Assembly: GCA_003223215.1 (NCBI GenBank)
Contig: QHYH01000165.1
Location: forward strand, 1-61,497
Source of the DNA: Acidobacteriota bacterium
GTDB taxonomy: Bacteria > Acidobacteriota > Terriglobia > Acidiferrales > UBA7541
DNA length: 61,497 bases
Reading direction: 5' to 3'
A model generated the notes under the pieces. It saw only the letters and a list, made by a program, of their open reading frames with translations, ran no database searches and had not been told where the DNA came from. Of the stretch, positions 8,857 through 16,285 are shown in pieces. Position numbers and translations under genes: made by a program. Position 1 is the stretch's first letter. The number at the start of each line of letters is the position of its first letter.

Positions 8857-9869
8857 TGCTGCGCCTCAACTTGCCGGCGGACGGCATCGAAAACCGCCGC
8901 GACCGGGAGATCGAGCAAGGAAGCATCGGGCTGATCTCCGCGCTTGTAAGTGGTCACGGCATTGCGACTGCGCAAAACAAGGTCCTTTGCCGAACGAGCG
9001 CCCGGTCGATACGGGCCGTTGCGCGCGGGGTCGGTCGGTCCGAACAGTGCCACTACCGGCGTCCCCAGCGCCACGGCAAGATGCAGAGGCCCAGTGTCGC
9101 CGCCAACGACGCAGAGCGCGTTACGTAACAGGGCCATCAAAGCGCCGAGGGTGCCATTGTAGATTAGCGGATCAGAATCACCGCTCGCCGCCTTCACCCG
9201 AGATAGCCGTGCTTCTTCGCCCGGGCCATGGTTGATGATGCAGCGCAATCCAAGGCTTCGGTTGATTTCCCGGCAGAGCTCGCCATAGCGCTCAGGAGGC
9301 CAACACTTGGAGCTCCAACCACCGCCTGGACTCAAGACGACATACGTGTCGATTCTGTTCCGTTTCAAAACCGTGTGCACCGCGTCGTTGAACTTTAACG
9401 GCACGGTTAACGACAGAAGAGCAACACTGTTTCCCGCCCCGGCGCGCCGCGAAAGCTCCCCGTTTTGATCGGCAATGTGGATTTTGGTCGAGCGGATGCG
9501 CTCGGTATAGAGGAGCGGCACGCCGAATTCACGAACTGCGTGCCAAGAGAACCCCAGGCGGCGCGGCACGCGCCCGAGAAATGGAAGCACCGCGGATTTC
9601 CAGAGCCCCTGATAGTCGATGGCGGCCGTGAATTTCTTCTTTCGAATGCGGGCAAGAATATCTCGGACGGAGGCCAATGAACGCGTTTCGGTCTCCCAAA
9701 TTTCCGAAACGAGGGCGCTGCTTTCGACCAACTCTCTCCAGCGAGGATGAGTGAGCCAAACGATTTCGGCTCTGGGAAACGACTCGCGCAGCGCCGCGAC
9801 GGCGGGAAAAGTATGGACGATGTCCCCGAGCGAACCCAGGCGCACAACGAGGAAGCACGGTTCAGTCAT
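8853..9869 (-). CDS. Glycosyltransferase family 9 (heptosyltransferase-like)
   Basis: ADP-heptose:LPS heptosyltransferase-type GT-B enzyme of 338 residues, probably cytoplasmic and membrane-associated. The start MTEPCFLVVRLGSLGDIVH shows the N-terminal Rossmann strand and the conserved GD. The sugar-nucleotide half has SPGGGWSSKCWPPERYGEL and VGGDTGPLHLAVALGTPVV followed by ALFGPTDP, which bind ADP-heptose. Longer in-frame extensions upstream run into rfaE2 and look non-coding. The ATG overlaps the rfaE2 stop (ATGACTGA). It could be a WaaC-like heptosyltransferase I, complementing waaF in the same operon, but GT9 members are hard to assign further. Confidence 0.92.
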   Translation of the reverse strand: MTEPCFLVVRLGSLGDIVHTFPAVAALRESFPRAEIVWLTHPRWRELVESSALVSEIWETETRSLASVRDILARIRKKKFTAAIDYQGLWKSAVLPFLGRVPRRLGFSWHAVREFGVPLLYTERIRSTKIHIADQNGELSRRAGAGNSVALLSLTVPLKFNDAVHTVLKRNRIDTYVVLSPGGGWSSKCWPPERYGELCREINRSLGLRCIINHGPGEEARLSRVKAASGDSDPLIYNGTLGALMALLRNALCVVGGDTGPLHLAVALGTPVVALFGPTDPARNGPYRPGARSAKDLVLRSRNAVTTYKRGDQPDASLLDLPVAAVFDAVRRQVEAQQ

Positions 9870-10353
9870 GCGCTGCCTTGCGGACGGAGTCGAAGAATGA
9901 TCGAGTCGAGTGATCCTTAGGGTCGCCGACAATGGCCACGCGAATACCCAGGCGGGCCGCGGTGGCACGTTCCGGCACGGTTTCTGCCGTGTAGTCGGTG
10001 CCCTTGGCGTGAACGTCGGGTCGCAGCTCTTCGAGCAGGGCTTCCACACTGGCTTCCGAAAAGAGCACCACATAATCAACCGCGCGGAGCGCGGCAACCA
10101 GGTGTGCGCGGGCTTTTTGATCGAGGATGGGCCGGCCGGGACCTTTCAAGTTGCGCACACTCGAATCGTCATTGACGCCCACAACGACAATGTCGCCTTC
10201 GCGTCGCGCGCCTTCGAGATAGCGGATGTGGCCGACGTGCAGTGTGTCGAAGCACCCATTGGCAAAGACGATGCGCTCGCGCCGGCGTCTGTGTTCCGCG
10301 AGTTTACTTTGCAGCATATCGCGGGGAACGATCTTGCTCGAGGCTTCGCGCAT
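9862..10353 (-). CDS. rfaE2: D-glycero-beta-D-manno-heptose 1-phosphate adenylyltransferase
   Basis: Nucleotidyltransferase that converts heptose-1-phosphate and ATP to ADP-D-glycero-beta-D-manno-heptose for LPS core. The 163-residue protein corresponds to the C-terminal half of E. coli HldE. It has FANGCFDTLHVGHIRYLE, the HxGH signature of cytidylyltransferase-like folds, and a C-terminal KDHSTR where this family usually carries a K(G/D)-S-T loop. It begins 3 nt after the stop of the kinase gene rfaE1, so HldE is split in two adjacent genes here. Confidence 0.94.
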   Translation of the reverse strand: MREASSKIVPRDMLQSKLAEHRRRRERIVFANGCFDTLHVGHIRYLEGARREGDIVVVGVNDDSSVRNLKGPGRPILDQKARAHLVAALRAVDYVVLFSEASVEALLEELRPDVHAKGTDYTAETVPERATAARLGIRVAIVGDPKDHSTRSFFDSVRKAAHD

Positions 10354-10356
10354 GAC

Positions 10357-11412
10357 TCAGCAAGCAGCTCCAGAGATTTCGCCGCGGATGGCATCGAGAA
10401 GCTCCTGCCGCGAGACGGTGGCCGTTCCGCGTTTCATAACCACGAGACCGCCGGCAATATTGGCAATGTGCGCGGCCTCGAGAGGCTTGGCGCCGCTCGC
10501 GAGCGCCAGCGTGTAAGCGGCAAGAACGGTGTCTCCGGCGCCCGTGACGTCCACCGCTTGGTCCGAGCCGTGAATCGGGATGTGTGTCAGGCGGTCCTCC
10601 GATTCAAAAAGCGCCGTCCCGTGGCGGCCGCGGGTCACCAATAGCGCCTGCAACTTCATGGCGGACAGCGTTCGGCGCCCCGCCCGGGCCAGTTCCGCCG
10701 CATCCGATCCAATGGTCGTCTGATGGGCGGCTTCGAGTTCCGCTTCGTTTGGCGTGGCGGAGGTGATGCCGGATTTTGCGTAAGCGTGAAGTTGATAGCG
10801 AGCATCAAGCGTAATGGGCACTGATCTTTTTAGCCTGCCGGCGGCCTGGCGGACAAGCTCCGGCGTGGCGACGCCAAATCCGTAATCCGAGATGGCCAGC
10901 GCATCGGCTTTCTGCAAACTTGCGGAGACCTTTTGTTGAATCTTGCGAAGGATACCTTCCGGCAAAGGACCCGGTTCATAGTCGCACCGGAGAACCTGCT
11001 GCGCGACGGTGTGGGCCCAGCCAGCAAGAAAGCGTGTCTTGGTGGGCGTGGCTCGCCCCTTCGCGCGAAGGATCCCGCCCGTGCTTATGCCTTTCCCGCG
11101 GAAGTATTGAATGAGCGCATCGCCGGCTTGGTCGCCGCCGACAACCGTGATGGGCAACACTTTCGCGCCAAGCGAAGCAAGATTGTTGGTCGCGTTCGCG
11201 CCTCCGCCCGGGAGCACGTGTGTTTCGCGATGCTTCAAGATCAAAACCGGGGCTTCGCGTGAAACGCGGGAAATGTCGCCATAACGAAATTCGTCGGCGA
11301 CGAAATCGCCGAGGAGAACGATGGTTTTTCCAGAGAATTTTTCAACACATTCAGCGAGATCGCGCAGGTCTACCGATGCTGGAGGTTGTTCCGTCGCAGG
11401 TGCGCGCTTCAT
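10357..11412 (-). CDS. rfaE1: D-glycero-beta-D-manno-heptose-7-phosphate kinase
   Basis: PfkB-family sugar kinase producing heptose-1,7-bisphosphate, the substrate of GmhB. Taken from ATG 11412, which overlaps the gmhB stop as ATGA, it has 351 residues and matches the N-terminal half of HldE. The PfkB first signature is GGGANATNNLASLGAKV and the second is DVTGAGDTVLAAYTLALASG with the catalytic Asp. A longer in-frame reading begins at 11484 but runs through gmhB coding sequence. The neighbours are the phosphatase before it in the pathway order and the adenylyltransferase after it. Confidence 0.94.
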   Translation of the reverse strand: MKRAPATEQPPASVDLRDLAECVEKFSGKTIVLLGDFVADEFRYGDISRVSREAPVLILKHRETHVLPGGGANATNNLASLGAKVLPITVVGGDQAGDALIQYFRGKGISTGGILRAKGRATPTKTRFLAGWAHTVAQQVLRCDYEPGPLPEGILRKIQQKVSASLQKADALAISDYGFGVATPELVRQAAGRLKRSVPITLDARYQLHAYAKSGITSATPNEAELEAAHQTTIGSDAAELARAGRRTLSAMKLQALLVTRGRHGTALFESEDRLTHIPIHGSDQAVDVTGAGDTVLAAYTLALASGAKPLEAAHIANIAGGLVVMKRGTATVSRQELLDAIRGEISGAAC

Positions 11413-11978
11413 CGCGGCTGCCTCGCAATCCAGTCGACGGCTTGCGTCAAATCCTCGGCGACGAAATCCGGCGGGGCAGACCACTTGACGGCGTGCCAGG
11501 CGAGTTCGCCTTCCCCATAGCCGGTGCGAACCAGGACGCCACGCGCGCGGGCATTGCGGGCGAGTTCGATGTCGGTATAGCGATCCCCAACAACAAAGGA
11601 GCGCCGCAAATCGATGGCGTGGTCACGCGCCGCGCACTGGAGCATGCCGGTTCGGGGCTTGCGACACGGACAGTTTTCCGATGAAGCGTGTGAGCAATAG
11701 TAAACCGCATCGACTCTTGCGCCGGATTCGGCGAGTTGCTGTTCCATTAGCCCCGTCACTTCTTGCAACAGGGATAGGGGAAAGTATCCGCGAGCTACGC
11801 CCGACTGGTTGGACACGACAATGACCGGGTAGCCTGACTCGTTGAGGCGCCGCAGCGCGTCCGCCACAAACGGGAACATTCGAAAACGGCTGACATGATT
11901 CAAGTAGCCGACCTCTTCGCAGATGGTGCCGTCGCGGTCGAGAAAAACCGCGGCGCGCAAACCAGAAGGGTCAGGCAC
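11409..11978 (-). CDS. gmhB: D-glycero-D-manno-heptose-1,7-bisphosphate 7-phosphatase
   Basis: HAD-superfamily phosphatase removing the 7-phosphate during ADP-heptose synthesis. The catalytic DxD is in FLDRDGTI (Asp14 and Asp16), followed by VVSNQSGVARGYF and the zinc site CSHASSENCPC, whose Cys-His-Cys-Cys pattern separates GmhB from histidinol phosphatases. GDRYTDIELA provides the magnesium Asp. The 189-residue length is normal. Its start overlaps the end of waaF by 8 nt and its stop overlaps rfaE1. Confidence 0.95.
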   Translation of the reverse strand: MPDPSGLRAAVFLDRDGTICEEVGYLNHVSRFRMFPFVADALRRLNESGYPVIVVSNQSGVARGYFPLSLLQEVTGLMEQQLAESGARVDAVYYCSHASSENCPCRKPRTGMLQCAARDHAIDLRRSFVVGDRYTDIELARNARARGVLVRTGYGEGELAWHAVKWSAPPDFVAEDLTQAVDWIARQPR

Positions 11979-13017
11979 GCTCGGCCTCCGCGGCCTGGAG
12001 CCAGGGCTTGCTGGCAGCCTCCACCATGTCCGACGTGATATTCCGCATGCAGCGATGGTCGATCGGACAATGGCGAAGAAAGCACGGGCTGCAATACGGC
12101 TTTTGCTGAACGATGGTCGAGCGCGGAGTCACCGGAGCCGTGCCCTGCGGGTCGGTCGGGCCAAACACTGCGACGACAGGCAGGCCTACCGCGGCGGCAA
12201 TGTGCATCGCCCCCGAATCATTGCCGATGAAGAGATGACACTGGCAGAGCAGCGCAGGGAGATCGGCGATCGCCGTTTTCTCCGTGAGGTCGATGGGAGG
12301 TCTGTGTAGTTCCGCCGAGATCGCACGGGTAACGGCGCCTTCGCTAGCCGTTCCGAAGAGAATCACGTCGGCATCGGTCCGCTCCTGTAACCGGTTTGCG
12401 AGCTCGGCAAATCGCGAAGGTGGCCAGCACTTCGCCGAACCGTAAGAAGCACCGGCGCCAATCGCAATGCGCAGCGAATCCCGGCGCGCGCCGGACGCAA
12501 CAAGAAACTCGGCCGCACTGCGGCGGTTCTGCTCCGAGGCGTATAAAGTGATGCTCGGTTCATCCAAGAGCGAATCGATCCATCCGGCGCGGCGAAGAAG
12601 TTCCAGATAGTAGAACTTTTCATGTGGCGGAATTTCGTTCGATTTCGGAACACGAACAGGGTGAGTCAGGAGAAAGCCCCGGCCATCGCGGGCATAGCCG
12701 ATGCGTTCTGGGATACCAGCGCGCCAAGCCAGCCAAGCGGCGTCGAAAGCATTTTGCAGAAGAAGAGCGACATCGAACCTCATGGTACGCAATTCTGCGA
12801 CTAAGCGCTCACGGCCAAAGATTCCCGAATGCTTTGCGTGCGAATCATAGGCGATGAGTTGATTCGCGATCCCTTGACCGCGGTAGACGTCCGCAACATA
12901 GGGGCGCGCGAGAATGGCAATTTCAGCCTCCGGGAAACGGCCGCGCACCGCTCGCAACGCCGGCACCGCCATGATGGCGTCTCCTACCCAGTTCGTCGCG
13001 CGAATTAGAATCTTCAC
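11971..13017 (-). CDS. waaF: Lipopolysaccharide heptosyltransferase II
   Basis: GT9 enzyme that adds the second heptose to the LPS inner core. The N-terminus MKILIRATNWVGDAIMAVPA is diagnostic for WaaF-type enzymes, in which NWVGD replaces the usual GD motif of other GT9 members. GAGASYGSAKCWPPSRFAEL and GNDSGAMHIAAAVGLPVVA with FGPTDP form the ADP-heptose site. A Cys-rich C-terminal stretch (YCSPCFLRHCPIDHRC) is also typical of WaaF. The 348-residue protein overlaps lpxK (ATGA) upstream and gmhB downstream. Confidence 0.95.
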   Translation of the reverse strand: MKILIRATNWVGDAIMAVPALRAVRGRFPEAEIAILARPYVADVYRGQGIANQLIAYDSHAKHSGIFGRERLVAELRTMRFDVALLLQNAFDAAWLAWRAGIPERIGYARDGRGFLLTHPVRVPKSNEIPPHEKFYYLELLRRAGWIDSLLDEPSITLYASEQNRRSAAEFLVASGARRDSLRIAIGAGASYGSAKCWPPSRFAELANRLQERTDADVILFGTASEGAVTRAISAELHRPPIDLTEKTAIADLPALLCQCHLFIGNDSGAMHIAAAVGLPVVAVFGPTDPQGTAPVTPRSTIVQQKPYCSPCFLRHCPIDHRCMRNITSDMVEAASKPWLQAAEAERA

Positions 13018-14021
13018 GCTGCCGCACCTATCTTTGCGGCGAGCAAGCGATCCAGGATGCTGAGGAAATCGGCTTCCGGACTGACCGCCATGTCAATCAC
13101 GGAAATGAATAGGGGAAGCCCCTCGAACGTCAATCCAGAAAGATTCTGGGCGTCTTTTTCCGTGGTGATAAAAGCCTTGGCGCCGTCCTTTGCTCCCGCT
13201 TTTTTTATCCGCAAAACGTCTTGCTCCGTGTAACGGTGGTGATCGCCGAAGACGGCCCGGCCGCAAATCCCGAGACCCCAGGTTTGAAGATCTTGAAAGA
13301 AAGCCTCGGGATTGCCGATACCGCAAAAAGCGAAAAACGGGCCGCCGCTGATTTCCGCCGCCGATTCGAGCGCGATTCCGCCTCCATGGCGCCGGAATCC
13401 CAATAATCGGGTTGTGGCGGCAAACACAGGAAAATGAGCAAGCTTTTCGACAGCTTCGGGGGCGCCGGGCACCACCTCCGTCCGCGTAAAGACAACAACG
13501 TTTGCACGGCTCATCGCGGAAAGAGGTTCGCGAAGACGCCCAGCCGGAAGCAAAGGTTCGCCTCGCATCGGTCGCGAGGCATCCAACAAGAGAATGTCCA
13601 AATCCCGGGCGAGCTCGAGGTGCTGAAAGCCGTCGTCGAGAAGAAAAATGTCCACCGCCCGCTCGGCTTCGAGCCGCTTGCCCTCGGCAAAGCGGTTCTT
13701 CCCTACGCCGAAGGCAACGCGATTCTGCAAACGAAATTTCATCAGTTGGACTTCGTCGCTGCTGCCCTCGGACCCGCGATAGCCGCGGCTGAGAATGGCC
13801 ACGCGCTTTCCTTGCACAAGAAATCTTTCGGCGAGCCAGATCACCATGGGCGTCTTGCCAGTGCCGCCGACGCTCAAGTTGCCAATACTGATGACCGCGG
13901 CCTTCAGCCGCTTCTGCTTGAGCCAGCCCTTCCGGTACATCCGGACACGCGCGTCGACACCGGCGCCATATAGCAAAGAAAGCGGCCAAAGAAGATCCGA
14001 GAGGAACGGCCTCGCGTTCAT
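13014..14021 (-). CDS. lpxK: Tetraacyldisaccharide 4'-kinase
   Basis: Inner-membrane-associated kinase that phosphorylates the 4' position of the lipid A precursor. The 335-residue protein has an N-terminal membrane-contacting helix, the Walker A loop SVGGTGKTP around residues 50-58, and the conserved LLDDGFQHLELARDLDI with its DGFQH signature. The end contains the family TTEKDAQNL motif. It lies between waaA and waaF with 4-nt overlaps on both sides, so lipid A phosphorylation, Kdo transfer and heptose synthesis are cotranslated from one transcript. Confidence 0.96.
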   Translation of the reverse strand: MNARPFLSDLLWPLSLLYGAGVDARVRMYRKGWLKQKRLKAAVISIGNLSVGGTGKTPMVIWLAERFLVQGKRVAILSRGYRGSEGSSDEVQLMKFRLQNRVAFGVGKNRFAEGKRLEAERAVDIFLLDDGFQHLELARDLDILLLDASRPMRGEPLLPAGRLREPLSAMSRANVVVFTRTEVVPGAPEAVEKLAHFPVFAATTRLLGFRRHGGGIALESAAEISGGPFFAFCGIGNPEAFFQDLQTWGLGICGRAVFGDHHRYTEQDVLRIKKAGAKDGAKAFITTEKDAQNLSGLTFEGLPLFISVIDMAVSPEADFLSILDRLLAAKIGAAA

Positions 14022-15391
14022 CGTGTCGCGCCATTCAGGTGGAGTGCAATTTTTGCAAACGCCCGGCCGGTGGCCCCCCGGCTGCTTTCGACAAGGCTGC
14101 GCGCCCTTTCACTCATCTCTCTCATGCGCACGGGGTTTCGAAACAACTCAATCCAGGCCACCCCGACATCCTCGGGGCTTTCGACCTGAATGGCCGCGCC
14201 GGCAGAGACGAAGCGCGAGGCGATTTCCGCAAAATTCTCCATCGACGGCCCAAAAACGGGAACCTTGCCAAACGCTGCCGGCTCCAAAATGTTATGGCCG
14301 CCCGACGGGACGAGCGAACCTCCCACAAACGCGCCGTCGGCTAGGCGATAAAGCGAAGCCAATTCCCCGATGCTGTCGAGCAGGAGCACCGTGGCGTTGT
14401 CAGGGATCGCCGGGTCTCGCGCGGGGCTGTTGGATTGCCCGTCCACTTGCGCGGGACCTGGAATCGGCAATGCGGAGCGCCGAACAAACTTGCGATGCGA
14501 TTCGTCGATGTACTCGGCGGCGGCGGCAAATTGCTCCGGCTTGCGCGGAGCAAGAACCAGGAATGCGTCGCGGTACTCGCCTTGCAGGGTTCCAAACGCG
14601 ATAAGCGCCAGCGGCTCTTCGCTCGCGACTACGCTCCCGGCAACGATAACCGGCGAACGGCCGCTACGCTTCACTTCGCCCTCCAGCCAATCCGAGAGCG
14701 GGGTAGGCAAAGGAAGCTCCGAGTCATATTTCAAATTGCCGCTTGCCGCAACCCGCTCCGCCGGCGCCCCGAGAGCGCGAATGCGCTCGGCGTCTTTCTC
14801 GGTTTGCATCAGAAAGGCACGCGCTTGAGAAAGCACATCCTTCAGAAATGGCCGCAGGAAAAAACCAAAAGCTTTAAACGACTTCCGATAGCGCGCAAAG
14901 GAACGGTCCGAGATGCGCCCGCTGACAAAAAGAACAGGGATTTTACGCTGGCCGGCCTGGCGCAGAAAATTTGGCCAGATTTCTGTTTCCAAGACGAGCA
15001 CGAGAGCAGGCCGCACGGCAGCAAAGGCGCGACGAACACAAAAACTCCAATCGAGCGGAAAATAAATCACCGCGTCGGCAAAACCCAGCCGCTGGCGGGC
15101 CAGGGCTTGCCCCGTAATCGTCGCGGTCGAAACAATGAGAGGCCGATCCGGGTAGGCCGCTTTCAACTGCCGCGCCAGGGCAATACCGGACAGCACCTCC
15201 CCAACGCTGACGGCGTGAATCCAGATCGCGCCGGCGCGCCCGGCCGGAAGCTTGGCTAAGGCAGGAAAGGACAACCCGAGACGCTCACGCAAATGGAAGA
15301 AATACTTGCCATGACGCAGGCCCCGCACGAACCAGTACGGCGTGAGCAGGAAAGCGGCCAAGCCCATGAGCAGGCTGTAAATGAAATACAC
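14018..15391 (-). CDS. waaA: 3-deoxy-D-manno-octulosonic acid transferase
   Basis: GT30 Kdo transferase that attaches Kdo from CMP-Kdo to lipid IVA. It has an N-terminal membrane anchor (IYSLLMGLAAFLLTPYW), RERLGLSFP, the WIHAVSVGEVLSGIALARQL catalytic region with its conserved Glu, STATITGQALARQRLG, and GGSLVPSGGHNILEPA in the CMP-Kdo half. I take a GTG at 15391 as start (457 residues). An in-frame reading extends to 15442 with no better signal, so the start is uncertain. It is the first gene of the LPS operon. A short hairpin (GCCTGC/GCAGGC, 15416-15432) lies just upstream. Confidence 0.93.
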   Translation of the reverse strand: MYFIYSLLMGLAAFLLTPYWFVRGLRHGKYFFHLRERLGLSFPALAKLPAGRAGAIWIHAVSVGEVLSGIALARQLKAAYPDRPLIVSTATITGQALARQRLGFADAVIYFPLDWSFCVRRAFAAVRPALVLVLETEIWPNFLRQAGQRKIPVLFVSGRISDRSFARYRKSFKAFGFFLRPFLKDVLSQARAFLMQTEKDAERIRALGAPAERVAASGNLKYDSELPLPTPLSDWLEGEVKRSGRSPVIVAGSVVASEEPLALIAFGTLQGEYRDAFLVLAPRKPEQFAAAAEYIDESHRKFVRRSALPIPGPAQVDGQSNSPARDPAIPDNATVLLLDSIGELASLYRLADGAFVGGSLVPSGGHNILEPAAFGKVPVFGPSMENFAEIASRFVSAGAAIQVESPEDVGVAWIELFRNPVRMREMSERARSLVESSRGATGRAFAKIALHLNGATR

Positions 15392-15486
15392 TATGCGTGG
15401 CTCCGGTTCATTCGTGCCTGCCCGTAGCAGGCAGGCGCACATCGCAGAGCAACCCTGCGAGTCCCCCAGGAATCGAAGGCGTCAAT

Positions 15487-16152
15487 ATGAGAAAATTCTA
15501 TTATAACTCCTCCCGAAAGCTAACCCTCTTCCTCCTTGCTTTAATGGCTTGGCCTTGGGGGGCCGCCAAAATGGGAGCGCAGTCGCAAGACTCGCTCAAG
15601 ACTTCCGCTCTCGAATCGCACGAGGGCATGACCATCTCGGCCCGGCCGTGGACCAACCCGGCGCTTTACAAGGAAAGATTCCACAAAAAGTCGCCCTACG
15701 CTGCCGGGATTGTGGCCGTGCAGGTGATGTTTCGCAACGATTCGGATGACAGCCTAAAGGTGAACCTGGAACGCATCCGGCTGAACATCACGTTTTCCGA
15801 AGACAACCGTCAAGCCTTGGATACATTGACATTCGACCAGGCGGCCGACTTGATTTTGAAGCCGGGTGCAAAGAATCCGGCCAAAAGCAGGTTTCCCATC
15901 CCTATCGGCGGGCCCAAGGTGGGACACGACAAAAAATGGGTGGAAGTGGAACAAGAGCTGCGAGAGGCCGGCGTAAGAGCCAGCATTGTCGCGCCGCACA
16001 GTTCCGTCCAAGGACTGCTGTATTTTGATCTGCAGGGCCAATTCGATCTGCTAAATAGCTCCCGCCTGTACGTTCCCGACGTCGTGGCCCTCGAAAAGAA
16101 CCGGGAATTGCTGTACTTCGAGATTGACCTGAGCCAGGCCGGAGCGCAATAG
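15487..16152 (+). CDS. Secreted protein of unknown function
   Basis: I cannot name the family. The chosen ATG at 15487 gives 221 residues with a signal peptide (RKFYYNSSRKLTLFLLALMA, cleavage probably near KMGAQS). The mature part is a compact beta-rich domain of about 190 residues, with GIVAVQVMFRNDSDDSLKV and ERIRLNITFSED strands that look like an immunoglobulin-like or DUF-type fold. No catalytic residues or membrane segments follow. It is divergent from waaA and 133 nt before pcrA. A periplasmic or surface role is inferred only from the signal sequence. Confidence 0.8.
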   Translation: MRKFYYNSSRKLTLFLLALMAWPWGAAKMGAQSQDSLKTSALESHEGMTISARPWTNPALYKERFHKKSPYAAGIVAVQVMFRNDSDDSLKVNLERIRLNITFSEDNRQALDTLTFDQAADLILKPGAKNPAKSRFPIPIGGPKVGHDKKWVEVEQELREAGVRASIVAPHSSVQGLLYFDLQGQFDLLNSSRLYVPDVVALEKNRELLYFEIDLSQAGAQ

Positions 16153-16285
16153 ACGAGGTCTTACTCCGCAGTCCAGGGCAAATTCTTCAACAACACTCGA
16201 GGCCTCGCGCGCCGCGGCCGGTTTGCGCCGACCGTCGCCGTCGGCTACCATGACCTGTGCCAGTTTTCTTGAACACCACAGACCC

